In this document: piece by piece, positions 1-5,128 of the stretch
Layout: each line of letters begins with the position of its first letter
How positions within the stretch are numbered: the stretch's first letter is position 1
NCBI GenBank assembly: GCA_009695015.1
Contig: SIBT01000023.1
Coordinates: 1 to 6,652 of the forward strand
Length of the DNA stretch: 6,652 bases
From: Candidatus Nomurabacteria bacterium
GTDB taxonomy: Bacteria > Patescibacteriota > Minisyncoccia > Phycocordibacterales > UBA9973
Direction of reading: 5' to 3'
Made by a program: the position numbers and the translations under genes
Notes under the pieces: model-generated
What the model was told of the DNA's origin: nothing
What the model saw: only the letters and a program-made list of their open reading frames with translations
The model's database searches: none

Positions 1-158
1 TCGGTAGATTTTGCCGAAGCCCCTTCTTCTCTGAAAACCTTAATGACTTCAATGCTCTTGTCTTTACAATACTTACGACAAGACTCCTCTTGAAATTCTA
101 AAGAGGTTCCTTTGACCTGTTCTTCGCTTGAAACTCTAACATAAATAATTCCTTTCAT
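1..158 (-). CDS. Serine site-specific recombinase, N-terminal fragment (runs off the left edge)
   Basis: Only the first 52 codons are in the window. They begin MKGIIYVRVSSEEQVKGTSL, which matches the resolvase/invertase catalytic fold: the beta strand and loop Y-x-R-V-S-S-x-x-Q carries the nucleophilic serine (Ser10 or, less likely, Ser11) and the conserved Arg8. A Q-E-E-S-C-R-K-Y-C helix and V-F-R-E-E-G-A-S-A-K follow, as in large serine recombinases, where this stretch normally continues into a T-D-R motif. These enzymes cut and rejoin DNA at att or res sites through a 5'-phosphoserine link. Size class and C-terminal DNA-binding domains lie outside the window. The ATG at 156-158 is chosen because the catalytic strand follows it directly; the open frame continues upstream only to a TAG, with no ATG, GTG or TTG in it. 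No Shine-Dalgarno precedes it. The gene has its own promoter and an unusually self-complementary leader. Confidence 0.93.
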   Translation of the reverse strand, partial: MKGIIYVRVSSEEQVKGTSLEFQEESCRKYCKDKSIEVIKVFREEGASAKST

Positions 159-285
159 ATAACTTAAAGGGACGGTCTGGTAAACCCAAATAAACTTTCC
201 CGAAGGATTGCATAGTTGGCAGACCGCCCCTTTAAGGCACTATGCAAATAAAAACTTCGGGGAATTTTACGCTATTTGGGTTTAC
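159..285 (-). promoter_or_regulatory. Self-complementary leader of the recombinase gene, two competing folds
   Basis: Read on the minus strand, the leader has the order A-B-C-D-C'-B'-A'-D'. A pairs 273-285 with 180-192 (13 bp, perfect). B pairs 255-264 with 197-205 (9 bp plus one bulged base). C pairs 239-247 with 208-216 (9 bp, perfect). Together these make one long interrupted hairpin with a 22-nt apical loop. Segment D (220-236) lies in that loop and is complementary to D' (163-179), which abuts A' with no linker and ends 4 nt before the ATG. The D/D' match is 17 pairs, with one G-U on the minus-strand RNA (bases 227 and 172) that would be a C-A mismatch on the plus strand; this mildly favours a minus-strand RNA role. 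The long hairpin and D/D' cannot easily coexist sterically, so a bistable switch is more likely than a simple pseudoknot. A recombinase att or binding site is the main alternative. Confidence 0.7.
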
Positions 286-291
286 AATTTA

Positions 292-320
292 ATTATATAC
301 CGTTTTCCAAATTTATCCAA
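292..320 (-). promoter_or_regulatory. Sigma70-type promoter for the recombinase leader
   Basis: On the minus strand there is TTGGAT (315-320), a 17-bp spacer, and a perfect TATAAT (292-297). Six bases after the -10 box is G285, which is also the first base of stem A of the leader. A transcript from this promoter would therefore begin exactly with the structured element. The promoter sits just past the stop codon of the 222-aa gene, so the recombinase can be expressed independently of the upstream operon; no terminator separates them, so read-through is also possible. Confidence 0.65.
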
Positions 321-322
321 GA

Positions 323-991
323 TTAACCGCTTGTATTAAAATTTATCCTTGAAAATCTTTCTATCATCCAATCTGCCTCTTTTTCAGCTTCTTTTTTATC
401 CTCTTGATTTAATTGGTAATACTTTTCCAAAGATTTATCCAATGTTTTTAATTCTTCCTTGTACTTATTTAGGTCGCTTCTCATTTCATCCGATAAAAAG
501 TTAAAATCGGTTGATGTTTCTATGTACTCAATTTTATATATAGTCATATTGAGCGATTTAGCGTATCTTATGATAATTAAATATAATTCCATTGGACTGA
601 TGCCATTTTGGTTTGGTATTTCAAGTAATGCTGTTTTTTCAAAACGGAGTACAGACTCCTTAATGGCATCCAATGCTTCATCAGGCAAAGACTCAAAGAT
701 AAAATCAGTATAACTTTGTACTCCCTTCATTAGACTAAAAGTACGAAAATCCTCTCCAGCATCAGCCCATAAAAACACCACCACATTATATTTTTCTATT
801 AGCTTATTAAGTCCTTTCATTTGGTTATTCTTTCCTGCATCACTATAAATTGCCTCCCTTTCCTGTCCTGTTAGAAGCCACTCACGGTCATTGCTTTCAG
901 CTCTTTTTAATCGGTCTGCAAAACAAAGCTTAGCCTTATCTTCTAAGCTCATACCAACTGCCAGCTTTTTTAAATTTAGGTTTTCAGTCAT
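323..991 (-). CDS. Hypothetical protein, 222 aa, mostly helical
   Basis: I do not recognise this protein. It starts MTENLNLKKLAVGMSLEDKA and has a predicted helical N-terminal region with L-T-G-Q-E-R-E-A-I (residues about 40-48), a central hydrophobic strand Y-N-V-V-V-F-L-W-A-D-A-G (about 68-79), and a highly charged C-terminal stretch rich in Lys and Glu (about 173-210) that could form a coiled coil. No signal peptide, membrane helix or catalytic motif is visible. The ATG at 989-991 lies 4 nt after the stop of the 122-aa gene, so the two are probably co-transcribed and may be translationally coupled. No clear Shine-Dalgarno is present. Its place between the zinc-binding-type gene and the recombinase suggests an accessory gene of the element. 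The reading frame is well supported; function is unknown. Confidence 0.85.
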   Translation of the reverse strand: MTENLNLKKLAVGMSLEDKAKLCFADRLKRAESNDREWLLTGQEREAIYSDAGKNNQMKGLNKLIEKYNVVVFLWADAGEDFRTFSLMKGVQSYTDFIFESLPDEALDAIKESVLRFEKTALLEIPNQNGISPMELYLIIIRYAKSLNMTIYKIEYIETSTDFNFLSDEMRSDLNKYKEELKTLDKSLEKYYQLNQEDKKEAEKEADWMIERFSRINFNTSG

Positions 992-995
992 AGCA

Positions 996-1364
996 TTATC
1001 TTGTTATTTTTCTTTCTAAAATTACTCTTTCTATGGTTTCCATCCTACTTTCAATTTCAGATACCTCTAACGCCTTAATTAAATGCCCCGAAAGATATCC
1101 GATGCAGTTTGCCACTCTTAAATCTATCTCTCCCTGTCGCACCTCATTTACGGTAGTTGCCAGTAGCTTGACTACACTCTTGGCATCACTTATTTCTACG
1201 GGTGCCAAAGTGTTATAATTCTTTTTTGGCGAGCTTCCGCCTTTCACCACTGCCTCATGCTTAGACTCACTGACTTCTGGATTATGTGTAAAACAAAGCT
1301 CACTTCCTTGCATGGCATTGGCTCCGCACCGATTATTATCTTGTTTGATAAATTTACATTGCAT
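996..1364 (-). CDS. Small protein with N-terminal Cys-Cys-Cys-His zinc-binding-type motif, 122 aa
   Basis: The N-terminus carries Cys3, Cys13, Cys24 and His27 (C-x9-C-x10-C-x2-H), in the context Q-C-K-F-I-K-Q-D-N-N-R-C-G and E-L-C-F-T-H-N. This is the pattern of short zinc-binding domains common in proteins of phages and mobile elements. A polar linker (about residues 30-52) follows, then a helical part containing E-I-D-L-R-V-A-N-C-I-G-Y-L (about 79-91) and a charged C-terminus. I recognise this arrangement as a recurrent small protein of bacterial mobile elements but cannot name a function; DNA binding or an adaptor role is an inference. The start at 1362-1364 puts the Cys motif at the very N-terminus, as is usual for such proteins. 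The stop is 4 nt from the next ATG. No Shine-Dalgarno is evident. Confidence 0.87.
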   Translation of the reverse strand: MQCKFIKQDNNRCGANAMQGSELCFTHNPEVSESKHEAVVKGGSSPKKNYNTLAPVEISDAKSVVKLLATTVNEVRQGEIDLRVANCIGYLSGHLIKALEVSEIESRMETIERVILERKITR

Positions 1365-1506
1365 AAGTTTAACTTGTGGGTGTACCCTTGCACACCTTAC
1401 ACTTTTGTTGATTTCACGACTATTTTTGCGGTGTATGACTTTAGTGTATGAGTTATGTGTGTATAGCTACTCCTACATTAAAATAACCTACACCCAAGCC
1501 CATACA
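1365..1506. other. Intergenic gap between the ATPase and zinc-motif genes
   Basis: This 142-bp gap carries no convincing ORF. It contains GTGTA or its complement TACAC at about 1380, 1398, 1431, 1444, 1489 and 1503, plus a weak 5-bp hairpin GGTGT/ACACC at 1379-1396. No strong terminator follows the ATPase gene and no convincing promoter box precedes the 122-aa gene. It could hold binding sites for a regulator or a replication protein. Confidence 0.5.
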
Positions 1507-1509
1507 CTA
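1431..1509. repeat. 13-bp tandem repeats plus an inverted copy (iteron-like)
   Basis: GTGTATGACTTTA (1431-1443) is followed directly by GTGTATGAGTTAT (1444-1456), with 10 of 13 bases identical. A degenerate third unit GTGTGTATAGCTA occupies 1457-1469. A perfect 9-bp inverted copy of TAGTGTATG (1442-1450) appears as CATACACTA at 1501-1509, overlapping the end of the ATPase gene. Short direct repeats beside a replication-type ATPase are typical of protein-binding arrays, but two good units are few for an origin. Confidence 0.5.
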
Positions 1510-2940
1510 TGTTATTTGTTCGGGATTCACTGTATTTATGGGTTCTAGTGTAAGAGGTGTATGCTTTTCTTCAGTTTTGCAGTAACTCTTGAAAATAGAA
1601 TCCACTTTCGCCTTCTGGAAAAGATACCTTACCCCCTCTTTACTGCGTGGCATTTTTTCTGATGCAAGGTTAAATTTCTTAATCGCCCATCCAACTTTTG
1701 AGGACTTTTGTTTTGGGGTATCTACGGCTAAAAATATCTCTGCCCCAATTGACTCGGCTATTTCTTTTGGGTTTAATACTATCTCTGGTTGCTCACCCAA
1801 TTTGCTTAAAATTGCTTTCATCACTTCTTCTTCTAACTCCGAAGGCTCATACTCGCTAAACTCATATTGGGAAAGAAAGTTTTTTCTGGCATCAATAATT
1901 TTTTCTTGCATACCACAACACTCAAGCATTGTCTCAAAGGGAAGCCACAACTCCAAGCTTCTACCTAAAATCTCTTGGTTACTACGATAACTAATTTTTT
2001 TAACAGAATAATGAGTAGCAACTAAATCATAATTAGTCATCAGAAAAGTATATATTTTGCCCCTTATTTCACGCCAGTTTTCGTTATTCTCATCTGGGTC
2101 AGGAAAATTCTTTTGACTTCTAATAAGTGGCACAGCTAAACACCTATCCCTTAAATCTTCTGGTAGCTCTCTAATTGAGGCGAATGCTTTTGGGCAGTAA
2201 GTTTCAATTTCTAAAATCTCTCGTCCTTTCTTTTTATCCATATTCATAATCCGTCTTTTGCCACCACTTTTTTTATATGAATCGGCCAGAACATCCAGCA
2301 ATTCCTCGTTGCCTTTGCGTTCTAAAGAGTCGGCCTGGTCTATAAGGTAAGTGCCGCGCAGCGAGTCTACTGTATCACCTAGTGCCGGAAGGCTTGGACG
2401 CGCCTTTATAGCGTTAAAACACACCTGGGTGAGTAAATTCAAGCACTGGCTCTTCCCCGACCTCTTGGGGGCTTTAATGTGCAAAAAGGGATATGCGTAA
2501 AATATGGGAAAGAAGTATGTACCAATAATCCAAGCAGAAAGCAAGTAATAGTCTATGTCCTTGTCCAACTGGATATACTTCTTAGTTAGGTCTAAAACAA
2601 TTTGAAATACCGCTTGTCCAGATGACCCAAAATTTTTCAGTTTACCGTAATCTTCTAAAAATTGCTTCAAGGCAGAAGCACTCCATTTTTCCTCAAGGAT
2701 TGCTAATTTCCTGTTTCTTTTTTCAAAAAAATAGTGCTTATCTTTTATATTAAAAGCTTCTCCATCAACAAACTGGATATTGGATTCGCAAACTACAATA
2801 AAAATCTCTTTTGTTTCCTGCGGCTTTGAACGATAGCGAAATCCTAAAGCTAATATCCCATCTTTAACATCAAGAGAAGGGTGGAGTAGCTCTCCATCAA
2901 AAGTTTCAAGAGTATCTTTATTTGTTATTTGTGATTCCAT
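1507..2940 (-). CDS. DUF3631-like P-loop ATPase of mobile element, 477 aa
   Basis: This is a P-loop ATPase related to the DUF3631/DUF927-type proteins of phages, plasmids and islands, which act in DNA replication or maintenance. An N-terminal region of about 110 residues precedes a helical lead-in. The Walker A motif is A-P-K-R-S-G-K-S at 157-164 (Lys163). The Walker B strand is T-Y-L-I-D-Q-A-D at 197-204, with Asp201 followed by Gln202 where most relatives have Glu. A sensor-like segment K-A-F-A-S-I-R-E-L-P (251-260) is followed by L-R-D-R-C-L-A-V-P-L-I-R (263-274), whose Arg264 and Arg266 are finger candidates. The C-terminal 110 residues (about 368-445) look like a winged-helix domain. It lies 23 nt downstream of the 53-aa gene and has no Shine-Dalgarno. 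The helicase or primase-partner role is inferred from family and context. Confidence 0.88.
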   Translation of the reverse strand: MESQITNKDTLETFDGELLHPSLDVKDGILALGFRYRSKPQETKEIFIVVCESNIQFVDGEAFNIKDKHYFFEKRNRKLAILEEKWSASALKQFLEDYGKLKNFGSSGQAVFQIVLDLTKKYIQLDKDIDYYLLSAWIIGTYFFPIFYAYPFLHIKAPKRSGKSQCLNLLTQVCFNAIKARPSLPALGDTVDSLRGTYLIDQADSLERKGNEELLDVLADSYKKSGGKRRIMNMDKKKGREILEIETYCPKAFASIRELPEDLRDRCLAVPLIRSQKNFPDPDENNENWREIRGKIYTFLMTNYDLVATHYSVKKISYRSNQEILGRSLELWLPFETMLECCGMQEKIIDARKNFLSQYEFSEYEPSELEEEVMKAILSKLGEQPEIVLNPKEIAESIGAEIFLAVDTPKQKSSKVGWAIKKFNLASEKMPRSKEGVRYLFQKAKVDSIFKSYCKTEEKHTPLTLEPINTVNPEQIT

Positions 2941-2963
2941 AATATATTGTAATTTAGTTAATT

Positions 2964-3125
2964 TTATTTAGTTGCCTGCGTATTTACTCTTTGTTTTTTA
3001 TCTTGCTGCCATTTTTCAAAAATGATTTCGGCAAGATTACGAAACCCGTCTCTTATTTCTAAAGTTTCTTTGTCGGATAAACTATCATCTTTAAGTAGTT
3101 GCCTGATCTTCTGTTCCTGAAGCAT
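2964..3125 (-). CDS. Small charged hypothetical protein, 53 aa
   Basis: This short frame begins MLQEQKIRQLLKDDSLSDKE and ends Q-V/N-T-Q-A-T-K-type (…K-Q-R-V-N-T-Q-A-T-K). It looks like two amphipathic helices: residues 1-11, and about 17-42 with T-L-E-I-R-D-G-F-R-N-L-A-E-I-I-F-E-K-W. Its ATG at 3123-3125 lies 3 nt after the stop of the DUF5659-like gene, and its stop is 23 nt before the ATPase start, so it fits the operon exactly. Codon content is typical of its neighbours. I recognise no family; a small partner or regulator of the ATPase is only a guess. Without it the stretch between the flanking genes would be an unexplained gap of 188 bp. Confidence 0.72.
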   Translation of the reverse strand: MLQEQKIRQLLKDDSLSDKETLEIRDGFRNLAEIIFEKWQQDKKQRVNTQATK

Positions 3126-3128
3126 ATT

Positions 3129-3425
3129 CTATTCACTATAAAGTCTATTTTTGATCATCTTTGTATTGTCAAAGAACGTTCTTGCCTTAACTTCTAATCT
3201 ATCTGCCCAGTAATCGGCTACGACCTTTTCAATGTTGTTACTTTTAAGGAAAATAAAATGGACTTTGCCGGGGTTAGACTTTTCCAACGATGCAAGTTCA
3301 AAACCAGCACTTATTAGTGCGGCGCTGCAACCCAAATCAAAAGTCGCCCAGTAAGTATCTGGGTCATCATAAATAGGGATGTATTTCAATTCTTCAACGT
3401 TGTTCTTGGTTAATTTCTTGGTCAT
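3129..3425 (-). CDS. DUF5659-like protein, 98 aa
   Basis: The core, about residues 27-97, matches what I know of DUF5659: A-T-F-D-L-G-C-S-A-A-L-I-S-A-G-F-E-L (27-44), a strand K-V-H-F-I-F-L (54-60), A-D-Y-W-A-D-R-L-E-V-K-A-R-T-F-F (70-85), and the ending K-N-R-L-Y. These small domains are frequent in mobile and viral-like regions of candidate-phylum bacteria and have no established function. I choose the ATG at 3423-3425. The open frame extends to another ATG at 3524, but that adds 33 residues of repetitive, operator-like DNA (V-K-V-K-L-K-L-K) not expected in the family. The stop lies 3 nt from the next ATG, so translational coupling is likely. No Shine-Dalgarno; an A/T-rich tract precedes the start. 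Confidence 0.8.
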   Translation of the reverse strand: MTKKLTKNNVEELKYIPIYDDPDTYWATFDLGCSAALISAGFELASLEKSNPGKVHFIFLKSNNIEKVVADYWADRLEVKARTFFDNTKMIKNRLYSE

Positions 3426-3505
3426 AATATTTTTTAATTTTAATTTTACTTTGACTTTTTGCTGGAGGAGTTGGCCCCTGATTAAGATGATGACGAGGGT
3501 ATTAC

Positions 3506-3535
3506 AGGGTAAATAACAGGGCAAAACTTTACCCT
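3506..3535. repeat. Inverted repeat AGGGTAAA / TTTACCCT (operator-like)
   Basis: AGGGTAAA (3506-3513) and TTTACCCT (3528-3535) form a perfect 8-bp dyad with a 14-base spacer, upstream of the DUF5659-like gene. Partial copies AGGGTA and AGGGCA at 3496 and 3518 lie on the same strand at 10- and 12-bp spacing. The 10-mer TTTACCCTAA at 3528-3537 recurs at 3606-3615, overlapping the stop of the 177-aa gene. This looks like a regulator-binding cluster for the operon that starts at 3425; the regulator is unknown. Confidence 0.45.
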
Positions 3536-3556
3536 AATTTTTTAAGTTCAAAACAA

Positions 3557-3587
3557 CAAAAAATACACTTTTTGGTGTATTCTTTTG
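3557..3587 (-). terminator. A/T-rich hairpin, probable terminator after the 177-aa gene
   Basis: On the minus strand, bases 3587-3575 (CAAAAGAATACAC) pair with 3568-3557 (GTGTATTTTTTG) around a 6-base loop: 12 pairs with one bulged G. The 3' arm runs into a U-rich stretch, TTGTTTT. It lies 25 nt past the stop of the 177-aa gene, where an intrinsic terminator is expected, and before the operator-like repeats. The stem is short of G-C pairs, so efficiency may be low, and it could also serve as an operator. Confidence 0.45.
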
Positions 3588-3611
3588 TCCTAATTGGTGT
3601 AAAGTTTTACC

Positions 3612-4145
3612 CTAACTTTCAGTATAAATCATCAAAATGCCTACTTTATCCGTATCAATAATGATGGGAAACTTTTTGTCATCCTTAAAAATCCTATTCA
3701 TCTGCTTAATAGTTTCCTTAAAGGTATTCTTATTTTCTGCAAAGTTAAATTCTTGTTCGCTATTGATAAATCCAGCCATTAACGCAAGTGATGATTCTCT
3801 CATCCTTTCTCCGTCAGTTACTATTACTTCCTTCACATTTTTTATCTGTTTTTTCTTCCAAAGTTCTTGCAGTAACTTTTTCCGTGTTTCCTCTGTCGGC
3901 TTGTAAAACTTACCATTAAGCGTCAGCGATGCATCGGTGTAGTTAAAGGTTATCTTTGTTGATATTGTTGGTTGTGGTATTTTCTCAATTTCCGCATCGG
4001 TATCGTTACTTCCATTGTTCGAAATTTCCTTTTTAGATTCTTGCGTTTCAGCTCCTTTTTCTTTTACAATATCCAAAAGCATCTGCCTATATTGCTTGTA
4101 TTTTTTATTAAAGTCCTCTGGGAATTGTATAGAAAGTATACTCAT
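3612..4145 (-). CDS. Hypothetical two-part protein, 177 aa
   Basis: This protein has a helical N-terminus (residues 8-30), a hydrophilic linker rich in Ser, Asn, Glu and Lys (about 31-60), and a folded C-terminal domain (about 63-175). The C-terminal domain begins I-T-F-N-Y-T-D-A-S-L-T-L-N-G-K-F-Y, a beta hairpin of the 'L-x-I-N-G-K' type, continues with helices, and ends with two strands F-P-I-I-I-D and G-I-L-M-I-Y. The order of hairpin, helices and strands recalls winged-helix DNA-binding domains, but this is a fold guess. Its ATG directly abuts the TAA of the upstream 217-aa gene (zero spacing), which points to coupled translation. A GAGGTG 11 nt before the start, inside the upstream gene, is the only recognisable Shine-Dalgarno-like sequence among the genes here. 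I do not recognise a named family. Confidence 0.85.
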   Translation of the reverse strand: MSILSIQFPEDFNKKYKQYRQMLLDIVKEKGAETQESKKEISNNGSNDTDAEIEKIPQPTISTKITFNYTDASLTLNGKFYKPTEETRKKLLQELWKKKQIKNVKEVIVTDGERMRESSLALMAGFINSEQEFNFAENKNTFKETIKQMNRIFKDDKKFPIIIDTDKVGILMIYTES

Positions 4146-4799
4146 TTATTCAAATTCACCTCTAAATGTGGCTTCTAAAATTAAACCTTCTTCAAGTAGA
4201 ATATCTAAAATATTATCTAACTGGTAAAAATCTTTAAGTCCGCATTCCCGAACCCAGCCAGTCGTTGTTTCGTGTGATATTGGAGTTCTATTATTTTTTT
4301 TGTGTCTATAAATTATACCTGCCTGAATCATACTATCTTCAGTTGGATAGTTTTTAGGTATTAAATCCCATTCATCTTTTATTTTATCCAGTATAAAAAT
4401 AATCTTTTTAATGGCTTCTGCTGATTTTTCTGTATATAATTCTTTCTTTAATTCTGGCTCTCTTAATTCTTCATATAGTTCATTAAATTTCGGTTGCTTT
4501 ATGATTAGTTGATAAATTGTTGGATTTAATATATCGCTCCCTCGCAATATATTATCAACTGGCTCGACATCAATAGCTTTCCACTCTTTCAGCTTATATA
4601 AAAGTCTTTTTTGATTTTCTTTACTCGGAAATTCACAATCAACATCTTTTCTCTTTGCATTGTCACCCTTAATTAAAGCTCTAACTGAAAATTCAACCCT
4701 TTCACCTTTTTGAGTTAGGAGTTCCTCTTTTTTAATTTCTTTTAAAATCCATAAAACTTCTTTAGTAAAACTTTCTTCTGGTGTCATTGTAATTTTCAT
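4146..4799 (-). CDS. Hypothetical protein, 217 aa, first gene of the minus-strand array
   Basis: The protein begins MKITMTPEESFTKEVLWILK, followed by E-I-K-K-E-E-L and a predicted strand-turn region V-E-F-S-V-R-A-L-I (35-43). K-R-L-L-Y-K-L-K-E-W-K-A-I-D-V (64-78) resembles the second half of a winged-helix motif, and Y-Q-L-I-I-K-Q-P-K-F-N-E-L-Y (96-109) recurs, as far as I recall, in uncharacterised proteins of candidate-phylum bacteria. A helical C-terminal half contains G-W-V-R-E-C-G-L-K and ends in L-D-I-L-L-E-E-G-L-I. No membrane segment or catalytic site is visible. An internal Met5 is an alternative start. It forms a stop-to-start pair with the 177-aa gene, and the two probably work together; regulation or DNA binding is a guess. 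A TATAAT at 4877-4882 (minus strand), with no good -35, is the only promoter-like box upstream. Confidence 0.84.
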   Translation of the reverse strand: MKITMTPEESFTKEVLWILKEIKKEELLTQKGERVEFSVRALIKGDNAKRKDVDCEFPSKENQKRLLYKLKEWKAIDVEPVDNILRGSDILNPTIYQLIIKQPKFNELYEELREPELKKELYTEKSAEAIKKIIFILDKIKDEWDLIPKNYPTEDSMIQAGIIYRHKKNNRTPISHETTTGWVRECGLKDFYQLDNILDILLEEGLILEATFRGEFE

Positions 4800-5128
4800 T
4801 ATAATTTACTTTAAACTCTGCCACATTTTTAGCATTTTTTCAAGTCCAAAACTTTATATTTTTATCTTTCTGGGGTATTATAAACCTACAATTTAATAAT
4901 GATTGCCTAACCCTTGTGAAAGTCATAAGGCATGGCACAAAGTCATTGTACATAGAGATCCCGTCGTTCAGGCTTCCGTTGATTTGGTCGTATTCCGAAA
5001 GGAGTATGGGGATGCAAGTCCCAGCTATTTTTAGACGACCATTGGTAGTTACGGAATTAAGCAAAGCAGCATCCTACAAAGAAAGCGAAACTGCCCTTGA
5101 TGTTAGTTTAGATGAATAAGTAATTAAT
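4800..5128. other. Strand-switch region, unassigned
   Basis: This stretch separates the minus-strand array from the plus-strand protease gene. Bases 4800-4910 are strongly AT-rich and hold only a weak minus-strand TATAAT. From about 4911 to 5100 the GC content rises to about 45%. Three mutually exclusive short frames cover that patch. One is plus 4916-5119 (GTG start, 67 codons), whose stop is 9 nt before the protease ATG and whose last third has coding-like codons. One is plus 4903-5032 (42 codons). One is minus 5064-4840 (TTG start, 74 codons). None resembles a family I know and none has a Shine-Dalgarno. AAAGTCAT is directly repeated at 4919 and 4939. It may be a gene remnant, an RNA, or the edge of the element. 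Confidence 0.45.
4971..5062 (+). ncRNA. Possible structured RNA element (multi-stem fold), tentative
   Basis: On the plus strand, TTCCGT (4974-4979) can pair with ACGGAA (5051-5056). Inside it TGGTCGT (4985-4991) pairs with ACGACCA (5035-5041). Within that are two hairpins: ATTCC/GGAGT (4992-4996 with 5001-5005) closed by a GAAA tetraloop, with one T-G pair that works only on this strand, and GGGA/TCCC (5009-5012 with 5019-5022). A nested three-way arrangement with a GNRA loop is suggestive. The stems are short, however, and the patch is also open in several reading frames, so chance folding is possible. It matches no riboswitch or RNA gene I can identify. Confidence 0.28.

Noticed and set aside
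159..285. Simple H-type pseudoknot containing all of stems A, B, C and D
   Set aside because: D' follows A' with no linker and would have to span about 31 bp of stacked hairpin to reach D in the apical loop. All stems together are sterically implausible, so a switch between states is preferred.
459..713. Plus-strand ORF of 84 codons
   Set aside because: It is antisense to the 222-aa gene, has no family resemblance and no initiation signal.
1257..1548. Overlapping plus-strand ORFs of 64 and 78 codons across the repeat gap
   Set aside because: They are antisense to the Cys motif of the 122-aa protein and to the end of the ATPase gene; their composition reflects the AT-rich repeats.
1589..1990. 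Plus-strand ORF of 133 codons
   Set aside because: It lies wholly inside the ATPase gene on the opposite strand; the ATPase has clear Walker motifs.
3426..3524. Longer start (ATG at 3524) for the DUF5659-like gene, giving 131 aa
   Set aside because: The extra 33 residues are low-complexity and come from repeat-rich, operator-like DNA; the domain is complete from the internal ATG at 3425.
3637..4227. Three plus-strand ORFs of 68-89 codons
   Set aside because: They are Phe/Ser/Leu-rich antisense shadows of the Lys/Glu-rich 177-aa and 217-aa genes.
4840..5064. Minus-strand ORF of 74 codons as a real gene at the head of the array
   Set aside because: It has only a TTG start, no Shine-Dalgarno, no recognised family, and competes with two plus-strand frames; kept only as part of the unassigned region.
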